A DNA stretch of 64,000 nucleotides from Arenimonas sp. (GCA_019459145.1 JAIBEK010000032.1:1-64000); one strand, 5' to 3'; positions 1 through 8,674 are shown, counted from the first letter of the stretch. Translations and numbers: made by a program. The notes: generated by a model from the sequence alone, not told the origin.

Positions 1-1
1 C

Positions 2-904
2 ACCTCGGTGAAGAAGGGCGACCATGTCATTCCGCTCTACACGCCGGAATGCCGCGAATGCTATTCCTGCCTCAGCCGCAAGACCAATCTGTGCACCGCC
101 ATCCGCTCGACGCAAGGGCAAGGCCTGATGCCGGACGGCACGTCGCGCTTCTCGATCGGCAAGGACAAGATCCACCATTACATGGGCTGCTCGACCTTTT
201 CGAATTTCACCGTGCTGCCGGAGATCGCGGTCGCCAAGGTCAACCCGGACGCGCCCTTCGACAAGATCTGCTATATCGGCTGCGGGGTCACCACCGGCAT
301 CGGCGCGGTGATCAACACCGCCAAGGTCGAGATCGGTGCCACGGCCATCGTCTTCGGGCTGGGCGGCATCGGCCTCAACGTGCTGCAGGGGCTCAGGCTT
401 GCCGGCGCCGACATGATCATCGGCGTCGACATCAACAATGACCGCAAGGAATGGGGCGAAAAGTTCGGCATGACGCATTTCGTCAATCCGAAGGAGGTCG
501 GCGACGATATCGTGCCCTATCTGGTCAACCTGACCAAGCGCAATGGCGACCTGATCGGCGGCGCCGATTACACCTTCGACTGCACCGGCAATACCAAGGT
601 GATGCGGCAGGCGCTGGAATCCAGTCATCGCGGCTGGGGCAAGTCGGTGATCATCGGGGTCGCCGGCGCCGGCCAGGAAATCTCCACCCGTCCGTTCCAG
701 CTGGTCACCGGCCGCAACTGGATGGGCACGGCATTTGGTGGCGCCCGCGGCCGCACCGACGTGCCGAAGATCGTCGACTGGTACATGCAGGGCAAGATCC
801 TCATCGACCCGATGATCACCCATACGATGCCGCTCGACGACATCAACAAGGGTTTCGACATGATGCACAAGGGTGAGAGCATCCGCGGCGTGGTGGTCTA
901 TTGA
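2..904 (+). CDS. frmA: S-(hydroxymethyl)glutathione dehydrogenase (class III alcohol dehydrogenase), 5' partial
   Basis: Cytosolic zinc enzyme that oxidises S-hydroxymethylglutathione (formaldehyde plus glutathione) to S-formylglutathione with NAD. The gene is cut by the window start: the reading frame is open to base 2, and the first visible start-like codon (GTG at 8) lies inside the protein. The structural-zinc cysteines are seen in PECRECYSC followed by a further Cys, and the Rossmann loop is GLGGIGLNVLQG. About 300 of the usual roughly 375 residues are present; the missing N-terminus should hold the first catalytic Cys. It is followed by fghA within a few bases, so the two successive pathway steps are probably co-transcribed. 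The family call is firm; the symbol could also be flhA or adhI. Confidence 0.93.
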   Translation, partial: TSVKKGDHVIPLYTPECRECYSCLSRKTNLCTAIRSTQGQGLMPDGTSRFSIGKDKIHHYMGCSTFSNFTVLPEIAVAKVNPDAPFDKICYIGCGVTTGIGAVINTAKVEIGATAIVFGLGGIGLNVLQGLRLAGADMIIGVDINNDRKEWGEKFGMTHFVNPKEVGDDIVPYLVNLTKRNGDLIGGADYTFDCTGNTKVMRQALESSHRGWGKSVIIGVAGAGQEISTRPFQLVTGRNWMGTAFGGARGRTDVPKIVDWYMQGKILIDPMITHTMPLDDINKGFDMMHKGESIRGVVVY

Positions 905-906
905 GC

Positions 907-1743
907 ATGCCGATGGAACTCGTGTCGCAAAACAGGTGTTTCGGCGGAACGCAATCGGTCTATCGGCACCGTTCCGAGGTTTGCGATGGCGAGATGACCT
1001 TTGGTCTCTTCCTGCCGCCGCAGGCAGCAAGCGGGGCCGTGCCATTGCTGTGGTACCTGTCCGGCCTGACCTGTACCCACGAGAACGCCATGACCAAGGC
1101 GGGGTTGCAGCGACATGCGGCGGAACACGGCCTGGCGGTCGTGTTTCCCGACACGTCACCGCGCGGCGAGGGCGTTGCCGACGATCAGGCCTATGATCTC
1201 GGCCAGGGAGCCGGTTTCTATGTCAATGCGACCCAGAAACCCTGGTCGCGGCATTTTCGCATGTACGACTACATCGTGACCGAACTGCCCGCGCTGCTGA
1301 CGGCCCATCAGCCGCTCAACGGGGTTCACGGCATTACCGGCCATTCGATGGGCGGGCACGGCGCGCTGACGATCGCCTTTCGCAATCCGGGGTTGTTCCG
1401 TTCGGTTTCCGCCTTCGCGCCGATCGTCAATCCGACACGCTCCGATTGGGGGCGCAAGCAGTTCTCGGCCTATCTGGGCGACGACGAGGCGCATTGGGTG
1501 GACTATGATGCCTGCCTCCTTCTCGCCGAACGCGGATGGCCCGGCGATATCCTGATCGACCAGGGGGCGACGGACCAGTTTCTCGATCTGCTCAAGCCCG
1601 AGGCGATGGCTGGCCTGATCGCCGAGCGGCGTCAGGCCGGAGTTCTGCGCATGCAGGCCGGCTATGATCACAGCTACTATTTCGTTGCGAGCTTCGGCGA
1701 GGACCATATTCGCTGGCACGCCGAGAGGCTGAAGGCCGCGTGA
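907..1743 (+). CDS. fghA: S-formylglutathione hydrolase
   Basis: Serine hydrolase that splits S-formylglutathione into formate and glutathione, the step after the upstream dehydrogenase. The nucleophile elbow GHSMGG is seen with Ser near residue 147. The acidic residue is likely in DQGATDQF and the histidine in GYDHSYYF near the C-terminus. Length (278 aa) is normal for the esterase D family. ATG 907 follows the frmA stop by two bases; ATG 913 would give the N-terminus MELVSQNRCFGG, which matches family members equally well. Neither has a good ribosome binding site, which suggests translational coupling to frmA. Confidence 0.93.
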   Translation: MPMELVSQNRCFGGTQSVYRHRSEVCDGEMTFGLFLPPQAASGAVPLLWYLSGLTCTHENAMTKAGLQRHAAEHGLAVVFPDTSPRGEGVADDQAYDLGQGAGFYVNATQKPWSRHFRMYDYIVTELPALLTAHQPLNGVHGITGHSMGGHGALTIAFRNPGLFRSVSAFAPIVNPTRSDWGRKQFSAYLGDDEAHWVDYDACLLLAERGWPGDILIDQGATDQFLDLLKPEAMAGLIAERRQAGVLRMQAGYDHSYYFVASFGEDHIRWHAERLKAA

Positions 1744-1822
1744 CGGAAATGCGTGGCGTCGGCCTGTCCGCTGCGACGCGATCTGCCCGGAATCGAAAGG
1801 TACCGGTTCTTGCCTGTAATTG

Positions 1823-1840
1823 TAAGTTTAGACGCACTTA
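1823..1840. promoter_or_regulatory. inverted repeat in the fghA-xoxF intergenic region
   Basis: The arms TAAGT and ACTTA are separated by 8 bases in an AT-richer patch of the 267-bp gap upstream of xoxF. It could be an operator or part of the xoxF promoter. No convincing -35/-10 pair was identified, so this is a weak call. Confidence 0.25.
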
Positions 1841-2010
1841 ACGAATGGGAGGACGGGGATCGTTACGGAATGGGATCGAGTCTGCGGACCACCGTGTCAC
1901 GATCCTGGGGGATTTTCGCGCAGCCGATGCCGGGAAGGAGGAGACCGTAAGGTTTTCCCGGGGCGAAGAGGGTGGAAGCCCTGATCGGTGTCACTCAACG
2001 GGAGGATGAA

Positions 2011-3813
2011 ATGAAACGACTTCTCACATTGTTTGCCGTGTTGGCCATGGGCGGTGCACAACTCGCCTACGCCAATCCGGAATTGCAGAAGATCATCGAT
2101 GACCCCAATCAGTGGGCCATCCAGACCGGCGACTACGCCAACCAGCGCTATTCCAAGCTCGACCAGATCAACAAGGACAATGTCGGCAAGATGCAGGTCG
2201 CCTGGACCTTCTCGACCGGCGTCCTGCGTGGTCATGAAGGCTCTCCGCTGGTCATCGGCGACATGATGTATGTCCATGCGCCGTTCCCCAACACGGTCTT
2301 TGCGCTGGACCTCAGCAAGGAAGGCCAGATCGTCTGGAAATACGAGCCGAAACAGGACGCCGACGTCATTCCGGTGATGTGCTGTGACACCGTCAACCGC
2401 GGCGTGGCCTATGCCGATGGCAAGATCTTCCTGCACCAGGCTGACACGACGGTCGTCGCGCTCGACGCGAAGACCGGCAAGGTGGTGTGGAGCGTCAAGA
2501 ATGGCGATCCGAAGAAGGGCGAGACCAATACCGCGACCGTTCTGCCGGTCAAGGACAAGGTCATCGTCGGCATCTCCGGCGGCGAGTTCGGCGTGCGTGG
2601 TTCCGTCACGGCCTATGCCATCGCCGATGGCAAGCTGCTGTGGCGCGGCTATTCGATGGGTCCCGACAGCGACACGCTGATCGATCCGGAGAAGACCACC
2701 CATCTCGGTAAGCCGGTCGGCGCGGATTCCGGCCTGAACACCTGGGAAGGCGATCAGTGGAAAATCGGCGGCGGTACGACCTGGGGCTGGTATTCCTATG
2801 ATGCCGAAGAGAACCTGATCTATTACGGTTCGGGCAACCCTTCGACCTGGAACCCCTCGCAGCGTCCCGGTGACAACCGTTGGTCGATGACCATCTTCGC
2901 CCGTGATGCCGATACCGGTGTGGCCAAGTGGCTCTACCAGATGACCCCGCACGACGAGTGGGATTATGACGGTATCAACGAGATGATCCTGACCGAACAG
3001 GAAATGGATGGCAAGGCGCGCAAGCTGCTCACCCATTTCGACCGCAACGGCTTCGGCTACACGCTGGACCGCGTCTCGGGCGAACTGTTGGTGGCGGAAA
3101 AGTATGACCCCGTGGTCAACTGGGCGACCGAAGTCGTGATGGATCCGAAGTCCGACCAGTATGGTCGTCCGCAGGTCGTCGCGCAGTATTCGACCGAACA
3201 GAACGGCGAAGACGTGAACTCGACCGGTATCTGCCCGGCCGCACTCGGCACCAAGGACCAGCAGCCTGCGGCCTATTCGCCGAAGACCGAGCTGTTCTAC
3301 GTGCCGACCAACCACGTCTGCATGGACTACGAGCCTTTCCGCGTCAGCTACACCGCCGGCCAGCCCTATGTCGGGGCGACGCTGTCGATGTATCCGCCGG
3401 AAGGCAGCCATGGCGGTATGGGCAATTTCATTGCCTGGGACGGCAAGGAAGGCAAGATCAAGTGGTCTCTGCCGGAGAAGTTCTCCGTCTGGTCCGGCGC
3501 TTTGGCAACGGCCGGTGACGTGGTGTTCTACGGCACGCTCGAAGGCTACCTGAAGGCCGTCGATTCCAACACGGGCAAGGAACTCTATCGTTTCAAGACC
3601 CCGTCCGGCATCATCGGTAACGTCATGACCTACACCCACGGCGGCAAGCAGTATGTGGCTGTTCTGTCCGGTGTCGGCGGCTGGGCCGGTATCGGTCTCG
3701 CAGCCGGCCTGACCAACCCGACCGAAGGTCTCGGCGCGGTCGGCGGCTATGCGGCGCTCAGCGACTACACCGCCCTTGGCGGCACGCTGACCGTCTTCTC
3801 GCTGCCGAACTGA
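2011..3813 (+). CDS. xoxF: XoxF-type lanthanide-dependent PQQ methanol dehydrogenase
   Basis: Periplasmic quinoprotein that oxidises methanol (and possibly formaldehyde), passing electrons to XoxG. ATG 2011 is chosen because GGGAGGA lies just upstream and the protein then starts with a typical signal peptide ending near AYA-NPE. The eight-bladed propeller family is clear: vicinal cysteines at about residues 124-125 (CCDTV) and the active-site stretch DEWDYDG. The first Asp of DYD (about 318) is the catalytic base. The second (about 320) is the residue that separates lanthanide XoxF enzymes from calcium MxaF enzymes, which carry Ala there. Length is 600 aa. No mxaF or mxaI is present in the window. 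Genes for xoxG and xoxJ follow. Confidence 0.97.
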   Translation: MKRLLTLFAVLAMGGAQLAYANPELQKIIDDPNQWAIQTGDYANQRYSKLDQINKDNVGKMQVAWTFSTGVLRGHEGSPLVIGDMMYVHAPFPNTVFALDLSKEGQIVWKYEPKQDADVIPVMCCDTVNRGVAYADGKIFLHQADTTVVALDAKTGKVVWSVKNGDPKKGETNTATVLPVKDKVIVGISGGEFGVRGSVTAYAIADGKLLWRGYSMGPDSDTLIDPEKTTHLGKPVGADSGLNTWEGDQWKIGGGTTWGWYSYDAEENLIYYGSGNPSTWNPSQRPGDNRWSMTIFARDADTGVAKWLYQMTPHDEWDYDGINEMILTEQEMDGKARKLLTHFDRNGFGYTLDRVSGELLVAEKYDPVVNWATEVVMDPKSDQYGRPQVVAQYSTEQNGEDVNSTGICPAALGTKDQQPAAYSPKTELFYVPTNHVCMDYEPFRVSYTAGQPYVGATLSMYPPEGSHGGMGNFIAWDGKEGKIKWSLPEKFSVWSGALATAGDVVFYGTLEGYLKAVDSNTGKELYRFKTPSGIIGNVMTYTHGGKQYVAVLSGVGGWAGIGLAAGLTNPTEGLGAVGGYAALSDYTALGGTLTVFSLPN

Positions 3814-3833
3814 CGAACGGTTTCGCCCAGGTG

Positions 3834-3864
3834 ACTGGCGCGGGTGGCTAAGACCCGCGCCAGT
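3834..3864 (+). terminator. strong hairpin between xoxF and xoxG (attenuator or mRNA-stability element)
   Basis: A perfect 12-bp stem (ACTGGCGCGGGT pairing with ACCCGCGCCAGT) with a 7-base loop lies 20 bases after the xoxF stop and 28 before the xoxG start. No T-run follows, so it is more likely to attenuate read-through or protect the xoxF transcript than to terminate fully. That would make much more XoxF than cytochrome. Confidence 0.6.
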
Positions 3865-3892
3865 TCGTTCTCAAGGCCCAAAAGGACGAATT

Positions 3893-4423
3893 ATGACCAG
3901 ACCAGCATCAGTTCTGCCGATCACGCTTGCCGCACTCGCGCTGCTTGCCAGCGCCGCGATGGCGCAGGATGCGGAAAAGCCCGACAACATCACGGCCGCC
4001 TCCAATGAGAACGGTCGATACCTCACCGCCGACGGCGTGCCGACCTACAATGTCGCGCCCGATGGCACGATCGACTGGCTGACCTATTCCGGCTTCCGCC
4101 GCTACCATTCCGAATGCCATGTCTGTCACGGCCCGGAAGGCGAGGGCTCGAGCTACGCGCCCGCGCTCAAGACATCCGCGATCACCATGGACTATTACGA
4201 CTTCGTCGATGTGGTCACCAATGGCCGCAAGAAGGTCAATGCGGCCGAGAACTCGGTCATGCCGGCCTTCGGCCAGAACGCCAATGTCATGTGCTATCTC
4301 GACGACATCTACGTCTATCTCAAGGCGCGTGGCACCGATGCGGTCCCCCGCGGGCGGCCCGCCAAGAAGGAGGCGAAGAATGAGGCGATCCGCCAGGCGG
4401 AGGCCGATTGCCTTGGTCACTAA
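3893..4423 (+). CDS. xoxG: XoxG-type cytochrome c, electron acceptor of XoxF
   Basis: Secreted monohaem cytochrome c expected to take electrons from XoxF. It has a signal peptide ending near AMA-QDA, one haem motif CHVCH at about residues 75-79, and a likely axial Met near residue 123 (SVMPAFGQ). The 176-aa length fits XoxG. The C-terminus is lysine- and alanine-rich and carries a Cys three residues before the end. Its 3' end overlaps the xoxJ start by 44 bases. Position directly after xoxF supports the assignment over other class I cytochromes. Confidence 0.9.
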   Translation: MTRPASVLPITLAALALLASAAMAQDAEKPDNITAASNENGRYLTADGVPTYNVAPDGTIDWLTYSGFRRYHSECHVCHGPEGEGSSYAPALKTSAITMDYYDFVDVVTNGRKKVNAAENSVMPAFGQNANVMCYLDDIYVYLKARGTDAVPRGRPAKKEAKNEAIRQAEADCLGH

Positions 4424-5249
4424 TCGCATCGTCATTGCGGGTGCCTTGTGCCTCGCCAGCCTGGCCGGGGTGCCGGCGCTTGCCCAGACATCCGACCTGG
4501 TCTCGAAGACCGCCTTTCGCGTCTGCGCCGATCCGGCGAATTCTCCCCTTTCGGACAAATCGGAGGCGGGGTTCGAGAACAAGATCGCCCAATTGATGGC
4601 GAGCGAGCTCGGCTTGCCGCTGGAGTATGCGTGGTTCCCGATGGCGACCGGCTTCATCCGCAAGACGCTGCAAGCCAATGCCTGCGACGTGGTGATCGGC
4701 TATGCGCAGGGCGACGAGATGGTGCTCAACACCAATCACTATTACACGTCCGGCTTCGTCCTGATCGTGCCGGCGGATGGACCGCTTGCGAGGGTTACGA
4801 AGATCGGCGATCCGGCGCTGAAGGACAAGCGTGTGGGTGTGGTGGCGGGCAGTCCGCCGGGTACGCACATGGCACTGCGTGGCCTGCTGGCGAAGGCGAA
4901 GGGTTACGACCTGATGGTCGACCGGCGTTACCAGGACCCGGCGGGCGACATGCTGGCGGATCTCGAGGCCGGTACGATCGACGCGGCGATCCTGTGGGGG
5001 CCGATCGGCGGTCCGCTGGTGAAGCAGAGCCATCCGGGTCTCAAGGTTACGCCGCTTCTGTCCGAGCCCCTGCCGCCGAAGATGTTCTATCGCATCACCA
5101 TGGGGGTGAGGCAGGGCGAGAAGGTGTGGGAGCGCAAGCTCAACTCGCTGATCCGCCGCAACCAGGCCAAGATCAATGCGATCCTGACGGATGCGGGCGT
5201 TCCTCTTCTCAACGACATGGGAACAGGTCCGCTGGAAGCGATGAAATGA
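4380..5249 (+). CDS. xoxJ: XoxJ/MxaJ-type periplasmic binding protein
   Basis: Periplasmic solute-binding-fold protein required in other organisms for maturation or activation of XoxF. ATG 4380 is chosen for the AAGGAGG eight bases upstream, and it lies within xoxG in another frame. The start gives a basic N-terminus followed by a hydrophobic signal segment ending near ALA-QTS. The body shows the usual features of MxaJ homologues: FRVCADPANSPLS near the mature start, then a two-lobed binding-protein pattern ending at about 289 aa. The stop overlaps the next ATG (ATGA). Exact biochemical role is inferred from the family. Confidence 0.9.
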   Translation: MRRSARRRPIALVTNRIVIAGALCLASLAGVPALAQTSDLVSKTAFRVCADPANSPLSDKSEAGFENKIAQLMASELGLPLEYAWFPMATGFIRKTLQANACDVVIGYAQGDEMVLNTNHYYTSGFVLIVPADGPLARVTKIGDPALKDKRVGVVAGSPPGTHMALRGLLAKAKGYDLMVDRRYQDPAGDMLADLEAGTIDAAILWGPIGGPLVKQSHPGLKVTPLLSEPLPPKMFYRITMGVRQGEKVWERKLNSLIRRNQAKINAILTDAGVPLLNDMGTGPLEAMK

Positions 5250-5836
5250 CCTGGGGGCGGGGAGCGCTTCTGGCCCTGCTCTGTCTCGCTTCGACGGTGC
5301 AGGCCGCCGAGGAGCCCGCCTTTGCGGCGCCGGCGGGGGGCTCGCCCTCCGCCGAAGAGCCTGCTGATTATCGCGAGGATGGCTATAGGGAGCCGGTTCC
5401 GGCGACGCTTGCCGGTGCGACCGTCGTGTCGACCGATGCGGCCTTTGCCCTCTGGCAGAAAAGGGAGGCCGTGTTCATCGACGTGCTTCCCCGCGCGCCC
5501 AAGCCAGCCAACTTGCCTGAGGGCACGATCTGGAACGAGAAGCCGCGCATTTCGATCGAGGGCGCGATCTGGCTTCCCAATACCGGCTACGGCAAGCTGG
5601 CCGACATCACACTCGCTTACTTCCGCGCCGGTTTGGAAAAGGCAACTCGGGGCGACAAGGGCAAACCGGTGCTGTTCTTCTGCCTTCCCGACTGCTGGAT
5701 GTCATGGAACGCTGCCAAGCGGGCGCTCGAACTCGGATACACACACGTCTACTGGTATCCAGAGGGTAGTGAAGGCTGGGAGTTTGATGGCTATCCGGTC
5801 GCGCCCTTACAGCCCGAACGGGGTGGGGATCAATAA
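5246..5836 (+). CDS. PQQ-dependent catabolism-associated CXXXCW rhodanese-like protein
   Basis: Secreted rhodanese-like protein of the kind that accompanies PQQ alcohol dehydrogenase loci. The signal peptide ends near VQA-AEE. The core has a rhodanese-like FIDVLPR segment and the hallmark FCLPDCWMSW near residues 148-157. A rhodanese domain normally has a single active-site Cys in this loop; here two cysteines flank three residues and are followed by Trp, suggesting a redox or metal/ligand role instead of sulfur transfer. It starts by ATGA overlap with xoxJ. Its 3' end overlaps the convergent minus-strand gene by 7 bases. The function is unknown. Confidence 0.82.
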   Translation: MTWGRGALLALLCLASTVQAAEEPAFAAPAGGSPSAEEPADYREDGYREPVPATLAGATVVSTDAAFALWQKREAVFIDVLPRAPKPANLPEGTIWNEKPRISIEGAIWLPNTGYGKLADITLAYFRAGLEKATRGDKGKPVLFFCLPDCWMSWNAAKRALELGYTHVYWYPEGSEGWEFDGYPVAPLQPERGGDQ

Positions 5837-6669
5837 CTCGTCAGCCGCTGGGTCTTGCGGCTCACCGTGCCGCTCGTGTCCGTCATTGTGACATCGACAA
5901 CCTGGGTCGCGGCCGGGATCGACAATCTGAACTGTGGGTTCTCGCTCAGCGAAATCGACCCGGTCACCTTGATGAAGGGCTGGCCGTCCAGGTCGATGTC
6001 GAGCGTTTCCACATAGCGCATGGGAATGAAGAGCAGGGTGATCTGATCCATCTGCATTCCGGAATGGCTGGGATGGCTGATGCCCAGGTTCAGCGACGCC
6101 TGCTGGTTCCTCAGGCGCGAAAACTCACCCAGCAAGCTTGACGGGCCGCGGGGCTCATGGCCGATGTCGATCGTCATGTCACCCAAAGTCGCCAGCGCGA
6201 TTTCGGGATCGCTGCCGGGAGGGGCCGCGCAGGCGCCCAGCCCGGAAGTCTTCACGAAGCCTTCGGTCGAGACGAGTTCGCCATTGGTCAACTCCGCCAC
6301 GACATGAACCGGCGTCGGACCATTGACCCGAACGGTCGTTTCGAAGGCGAACCGCGCCATCGGTCGGGACAGGTGGAAGACCGCGGAAACCGGCATCGGG
6401 TTCTGGTCCAGCACCAGGGTAACCGCGCGTATCTGCTGGTCATCCGGAGCGATGAGCGTGGCGCCGATGACCGTCCTGGCATCGTTTGCCGAGCGATAGG
6501 GCGCGTCCAGCGACACCATGCCTTTGCCGGGGGCGATCGGTCGAACGCCGTAGAGCTGCTCCCGGATGGCAGGCCATGGGTCGTCTTCGCCAGCGCTTGC
6601 TGACGAGACCAAGGCCGCTCCCATGGCAAGGGAGAGGGAGAGGGAGAAACGAAGGGAAAGCGTGCGCAT
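5830..6669 (-). CDS. quinoprotein dehydrogenase-associated SoxYZ-like carrier protein
   Basis: Secreted protein of 279 aa with a signal peptide ending near ASA-GED. It resembles the fused SoxY/SoxZ-type carriers found with quinoprotein dehydrogenases. The N-terminal SoxY-like half ends in SGLGACAAPPG, where a Cys could carry a covalently bound group. The C-terminal half is SoxZ-like beta-sandwich sequence (HPSHSGMQMD). No Sox enzymes are nearby, so thiosulfate is not the obvious cargo. It is the last gene of a four-gene minus-strand set and starts 4 bases after the upstream stop. The substrate is unknown. Confidence 0.75.
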   Translation of the reverse strand: MRTLSLRFSLSLSLAMGAALVSSASAGEDDPWPAIREQLYGVRPIAPGKGMVSLDAPYRSANDARTVIGATLIAPDDQQIRAVTLVLDQNPMPVSAVFHLSRPMARFAFETTVRVNGPTPVHVVAELTNGELVSTEGFVKTSGLGACAAPPGSDPEIALATLGDMTIDIGHEPRGPSSLLGEFSRLRNQQASLNLGISHPSHSGMQMDQITLLFIPMRYVETLDIDLDGQPFIKVTGSISLSENPQFRLSIPAATQVVDVTMTDTSGTVSRKTQRLTSY

Positions 6670-6673
6670 GCCA

Positions 6674-7648
6674 TCACTCCTTCTGCATGTCTTTGGCGAG
6701 GAACAGGCCGAAGGCGCGCGGGCCGTCGCCCGTCGCGATTTCTCCGACCACTTCCAGGTTTTTCGCGTCGATGATCGACAAGGTATTGGAATCCCAATTG
6801 GCGACGGCGATGTGCTGCCCATCCGCGGTCGTGTCTATGCCCTCGGGATAGCCGCCGACATCGATCACCGCGACCTGTGCATAGGTCCTTGCATCGAAGA
6901 CGGTGACACTGTCGCCATACTGATTGGTCACGAAGCCGCGCTCGGTGGCAAAGGCGATGCCATAGGGCCGCTCCCCGGTTCGGACCCGCCCCAGGACGCG
7001 CCCGCTTTCGGGATCGACGGCTGTCACCGTATTGCTGCCGACATCGGCGGAAAAGACACGGCCGTCCGGTGAAAAGGTAAGACCGAAGGGACGTTCACCG
7101 ACGGTGATGCGGTGCAAGAGGGAAAGGGTATCCGCGTCGAAGATCGATATCTGATTGGAATCGCGATCGGCCGTGGCCAGCCAGCGGCCGTCGGGTGAAA
7201 TGGCGAGACCGGCCGGAGCGCTGCCTGTCTCGAGGGTTGCCATCAGGCTCAGATCGTCAGCTAAGAGAACCCAGACGCGCGCATTGTACCAGTCGGAGAC
7301 GAAGATCCTGCGGCGGCTGTCGTCGATCGCGATGCCGATCGGGCCGCCATCCAGTTGAAGCTCGATCTGCGGAAGGGCGTCGGCCAGTCCGAAACGCCGG
7401 ATCGTCTTGCTGTCGGGGCTGACGGTGAAGAAGGCGCCGAGGGCTTCGGACACCGCGACGCCGGCCGGCATTCCCGGAACCGGGATCCGCCGGATCTCGG
7501 TCATCCGCTCAAGGTCGATGACGCTCAGATCGCTGGAGGACTGATTGGTTACATAGGCATAGTCGGCTACGCCCTCTCGCGGCCCCAGAAGAGCCGCGAG
7601 GAGACAGAATAGGACTGTTCTATTTGCCGAACTTCGCTTCCAGCGCAT
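6674..7648 (-). CDS. YVTN-family beta-propeller protein, PQQ-cluster associated
   Basis: Secreted protein of 324 aa made of about seven repeats of the YVTN type (AYVTNQSSSDLSVIDL, then repeated xVSDWYNARVWVL and VANWDSNTLSIIDA-like blades). It has a short hydrophobic signal segment ending near VADY. Such propellers are found beside PQQ alcohol dehydrogenases and are thought to act in the periplasm as binding or assembly factors. Its start overlaps the end of the SRPBCC gene by 29 bases, suggesting coupling. A second propeller lies at 9989-10963, so the locus carries two related but diverged copies. Confidence 0.8.
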   Translation of the reverse strand: MRWKRSSANRTVLFCLLAALLGPREGVADYAYVTNQSSSDLSVIDLERMTEIRRIPVPGMPAGVAVSEALGAFFTVSPDSKTIRRFGLADALPQIELQLDGGPIGIAIDDSRRRIFVSDWYNARVWVLLADDLSLMATLETGSAPAGLAISPDGRWLATADRDSNQISIFDADTLSLLHRITVGERPFGLTFSPDGRVFSADVGSNTVTAVDPESGRVLGRVRTGERPYGIAFATERGFVTNQYGDSVTVFDARTYAQVAVIDVGGYPEGIDTTADGQHIAVANWDSNTLSIIDAKNLEVVGEIATGDGPRAFGLFLAKDMQKE

Positions 7649-8153
7649 CGAGGCCTGCCTTGTAGACCGCCGTTACGGCGGCAATTGCGGCCGCGTCGTT
7701 GAGGTTCTCCGGCGGCTCGTTGTTCGGATAGCCGCGATAAAAGGCGCCGCGCCATTCGATATGCGATCCGCCGCTCGCCGTGGGCGTGACCGTCAGGTGC
7801 GACGAATAATTGGTCACCGGCAGCACGGCGACGTCGACCTCCGTGATGCGATAGGAATAGGACATCTTCGTCGCGTCGTACTTGTAGAGCTGCTCCGAAA
7901 TCGTCGGCCCACCTTCCTTGCCAAGCGTCAGGACGCGCGTGGCGTCGATCGCGTTGTCGCCCGTTCCCGTCGATTGGAAGACCGCCGGATGCCAGCTCAT
8001 GTCCTGGAAATTGCCGATCACCGCCCAGACGTCTGCCGGGGGCGCCTTCACGTCGACGGCCAGGGACAGCTTCTGCCGGGTCGGTCCGTGGGCGAAGGCG
8101 ATCGCCGGAAGGAAGAGGAAAAATGTCAGCAGAATGATAGGCAGCCGTCGCAT
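7620..8153 (-). CDS. secreted SRPBCC-fold protein
   Basis: A protein of 177 aa with a strong signal peptide ending near AFA-HGP and a START/SRPBCC-like body (VKAPPADVWAVIGNF near the mature N-terminus, then alternating strands and a long C-terminal helix). This fold binds hydrophobic ligands. Export is unusual for this mostly cytosolic fold. ATG 8153 is preferred over ATG 8165 because GAGG lies eight bases before it. It lies between DUF3280 and the YVTN propeller. The ligand is unknown; PQQ or a metal chelate is only a guess. Confidence 0.72.
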   Translation of the reverse strand: MRRLPIILLTFFLFLPAIAFAHGPTRQKLSLAVDVKAPPADVWAVIGNFQDMSWHPAVFQSTGTGDNAIDATRVLTLGKEGGPTISEQLYKYDATKMSYSYRITEVDVAVLPVTNYSSHLTVTPTASGGSHIEWRGAFYRGYPNNEPPENLNDAAAIAAVTAVYKAGLDALEAKFGK

Positions 8154-8161
8154 GGGTATCC

Positions 8162-8674
8162 TCATTTTTTCTTGAAGAAGTGGTTCTTGAAGATGTAGTT
8201 CAACCCGCGCAGCCAGCTGTCGTCGGTGTTCGAGCGGATATCGACGGCCAGGGCGCGCAGGGTTTGTCCGGTTCTGACGTCGGTCAGGACCAGGTTCATC
8301 GCCAGGATGAGGTTGGAGACCTTCTGCACCTCGCCGACCAGCACGTAGTCGGCACCCAGTCGCTCGGCCATGCGTTGCTCGCAACCGTAGCAATCGGCGG
8401 GATTGGTGGTGCGGGCGAGTTCGTCTGCGATCGGATCATTGGCGAGAAGGATGAAGCCTTCTTCACGGAAACGCTGCCGCGTTTTCTCTTCCAGAAGACG
8501 CGTGCGCGCCGTCTGGTCCGGACGCTCGCCGTCATAGGCCCCTTCCGTCGAGGTGTCGATGAAGGTGATGCCGAGAAAGGCGACCTTGGCGCCCGGCATC
8601 AATGGCTTGTCCAGCGCCGCAAACGCGAGCACGGGCATGAGGGCCAGCAGGAGAGCAATCAGAATACGCTGCAT
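8162..8674 (-). CDS. DUF3280-family secreted protein
   Basis: Secreted protein of 170 aa, signal peptide ending near AFA-ALD. The body (FLGITFIDTSTEGAY, ADYVLVGEVQKVSNL) matches what I recall of DUF3280, a family often next to PQQ methanol dehydrogenases. A CYGC motif near residue 95 could form a disulfide or bind a metal. ATG 8674 is preferred to the upstream GTG at 8692, since it begins a normal signal peptide. First gene of the minus-strand set and divergent from the transporter operon. The function is unknown. Confidence 0.72.
   Translation of the reverse strand: MQRILIALLLALMPVLAFAALDKPLMPGAKVAFLGITFIDTSTEGAYDGERPDQTARTRLLEEKTRQRFREEGFILLANDPIADELARTTNPADCYGCEQRMAERLGADYVLVGEVQKVSNLILAMNLVLTDVRTGQTLRALAVDIRSNTDDSWLRGLNYIFKNHFFKKK

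Noticed and set aside
1897..3639. 580-codon open frame antisense to xoxF
   Set aside because: It mirrors xoxF codons (high third-position GC leaves few stops on the opposite strand), and its product is low in hydrophobic order with no domain.
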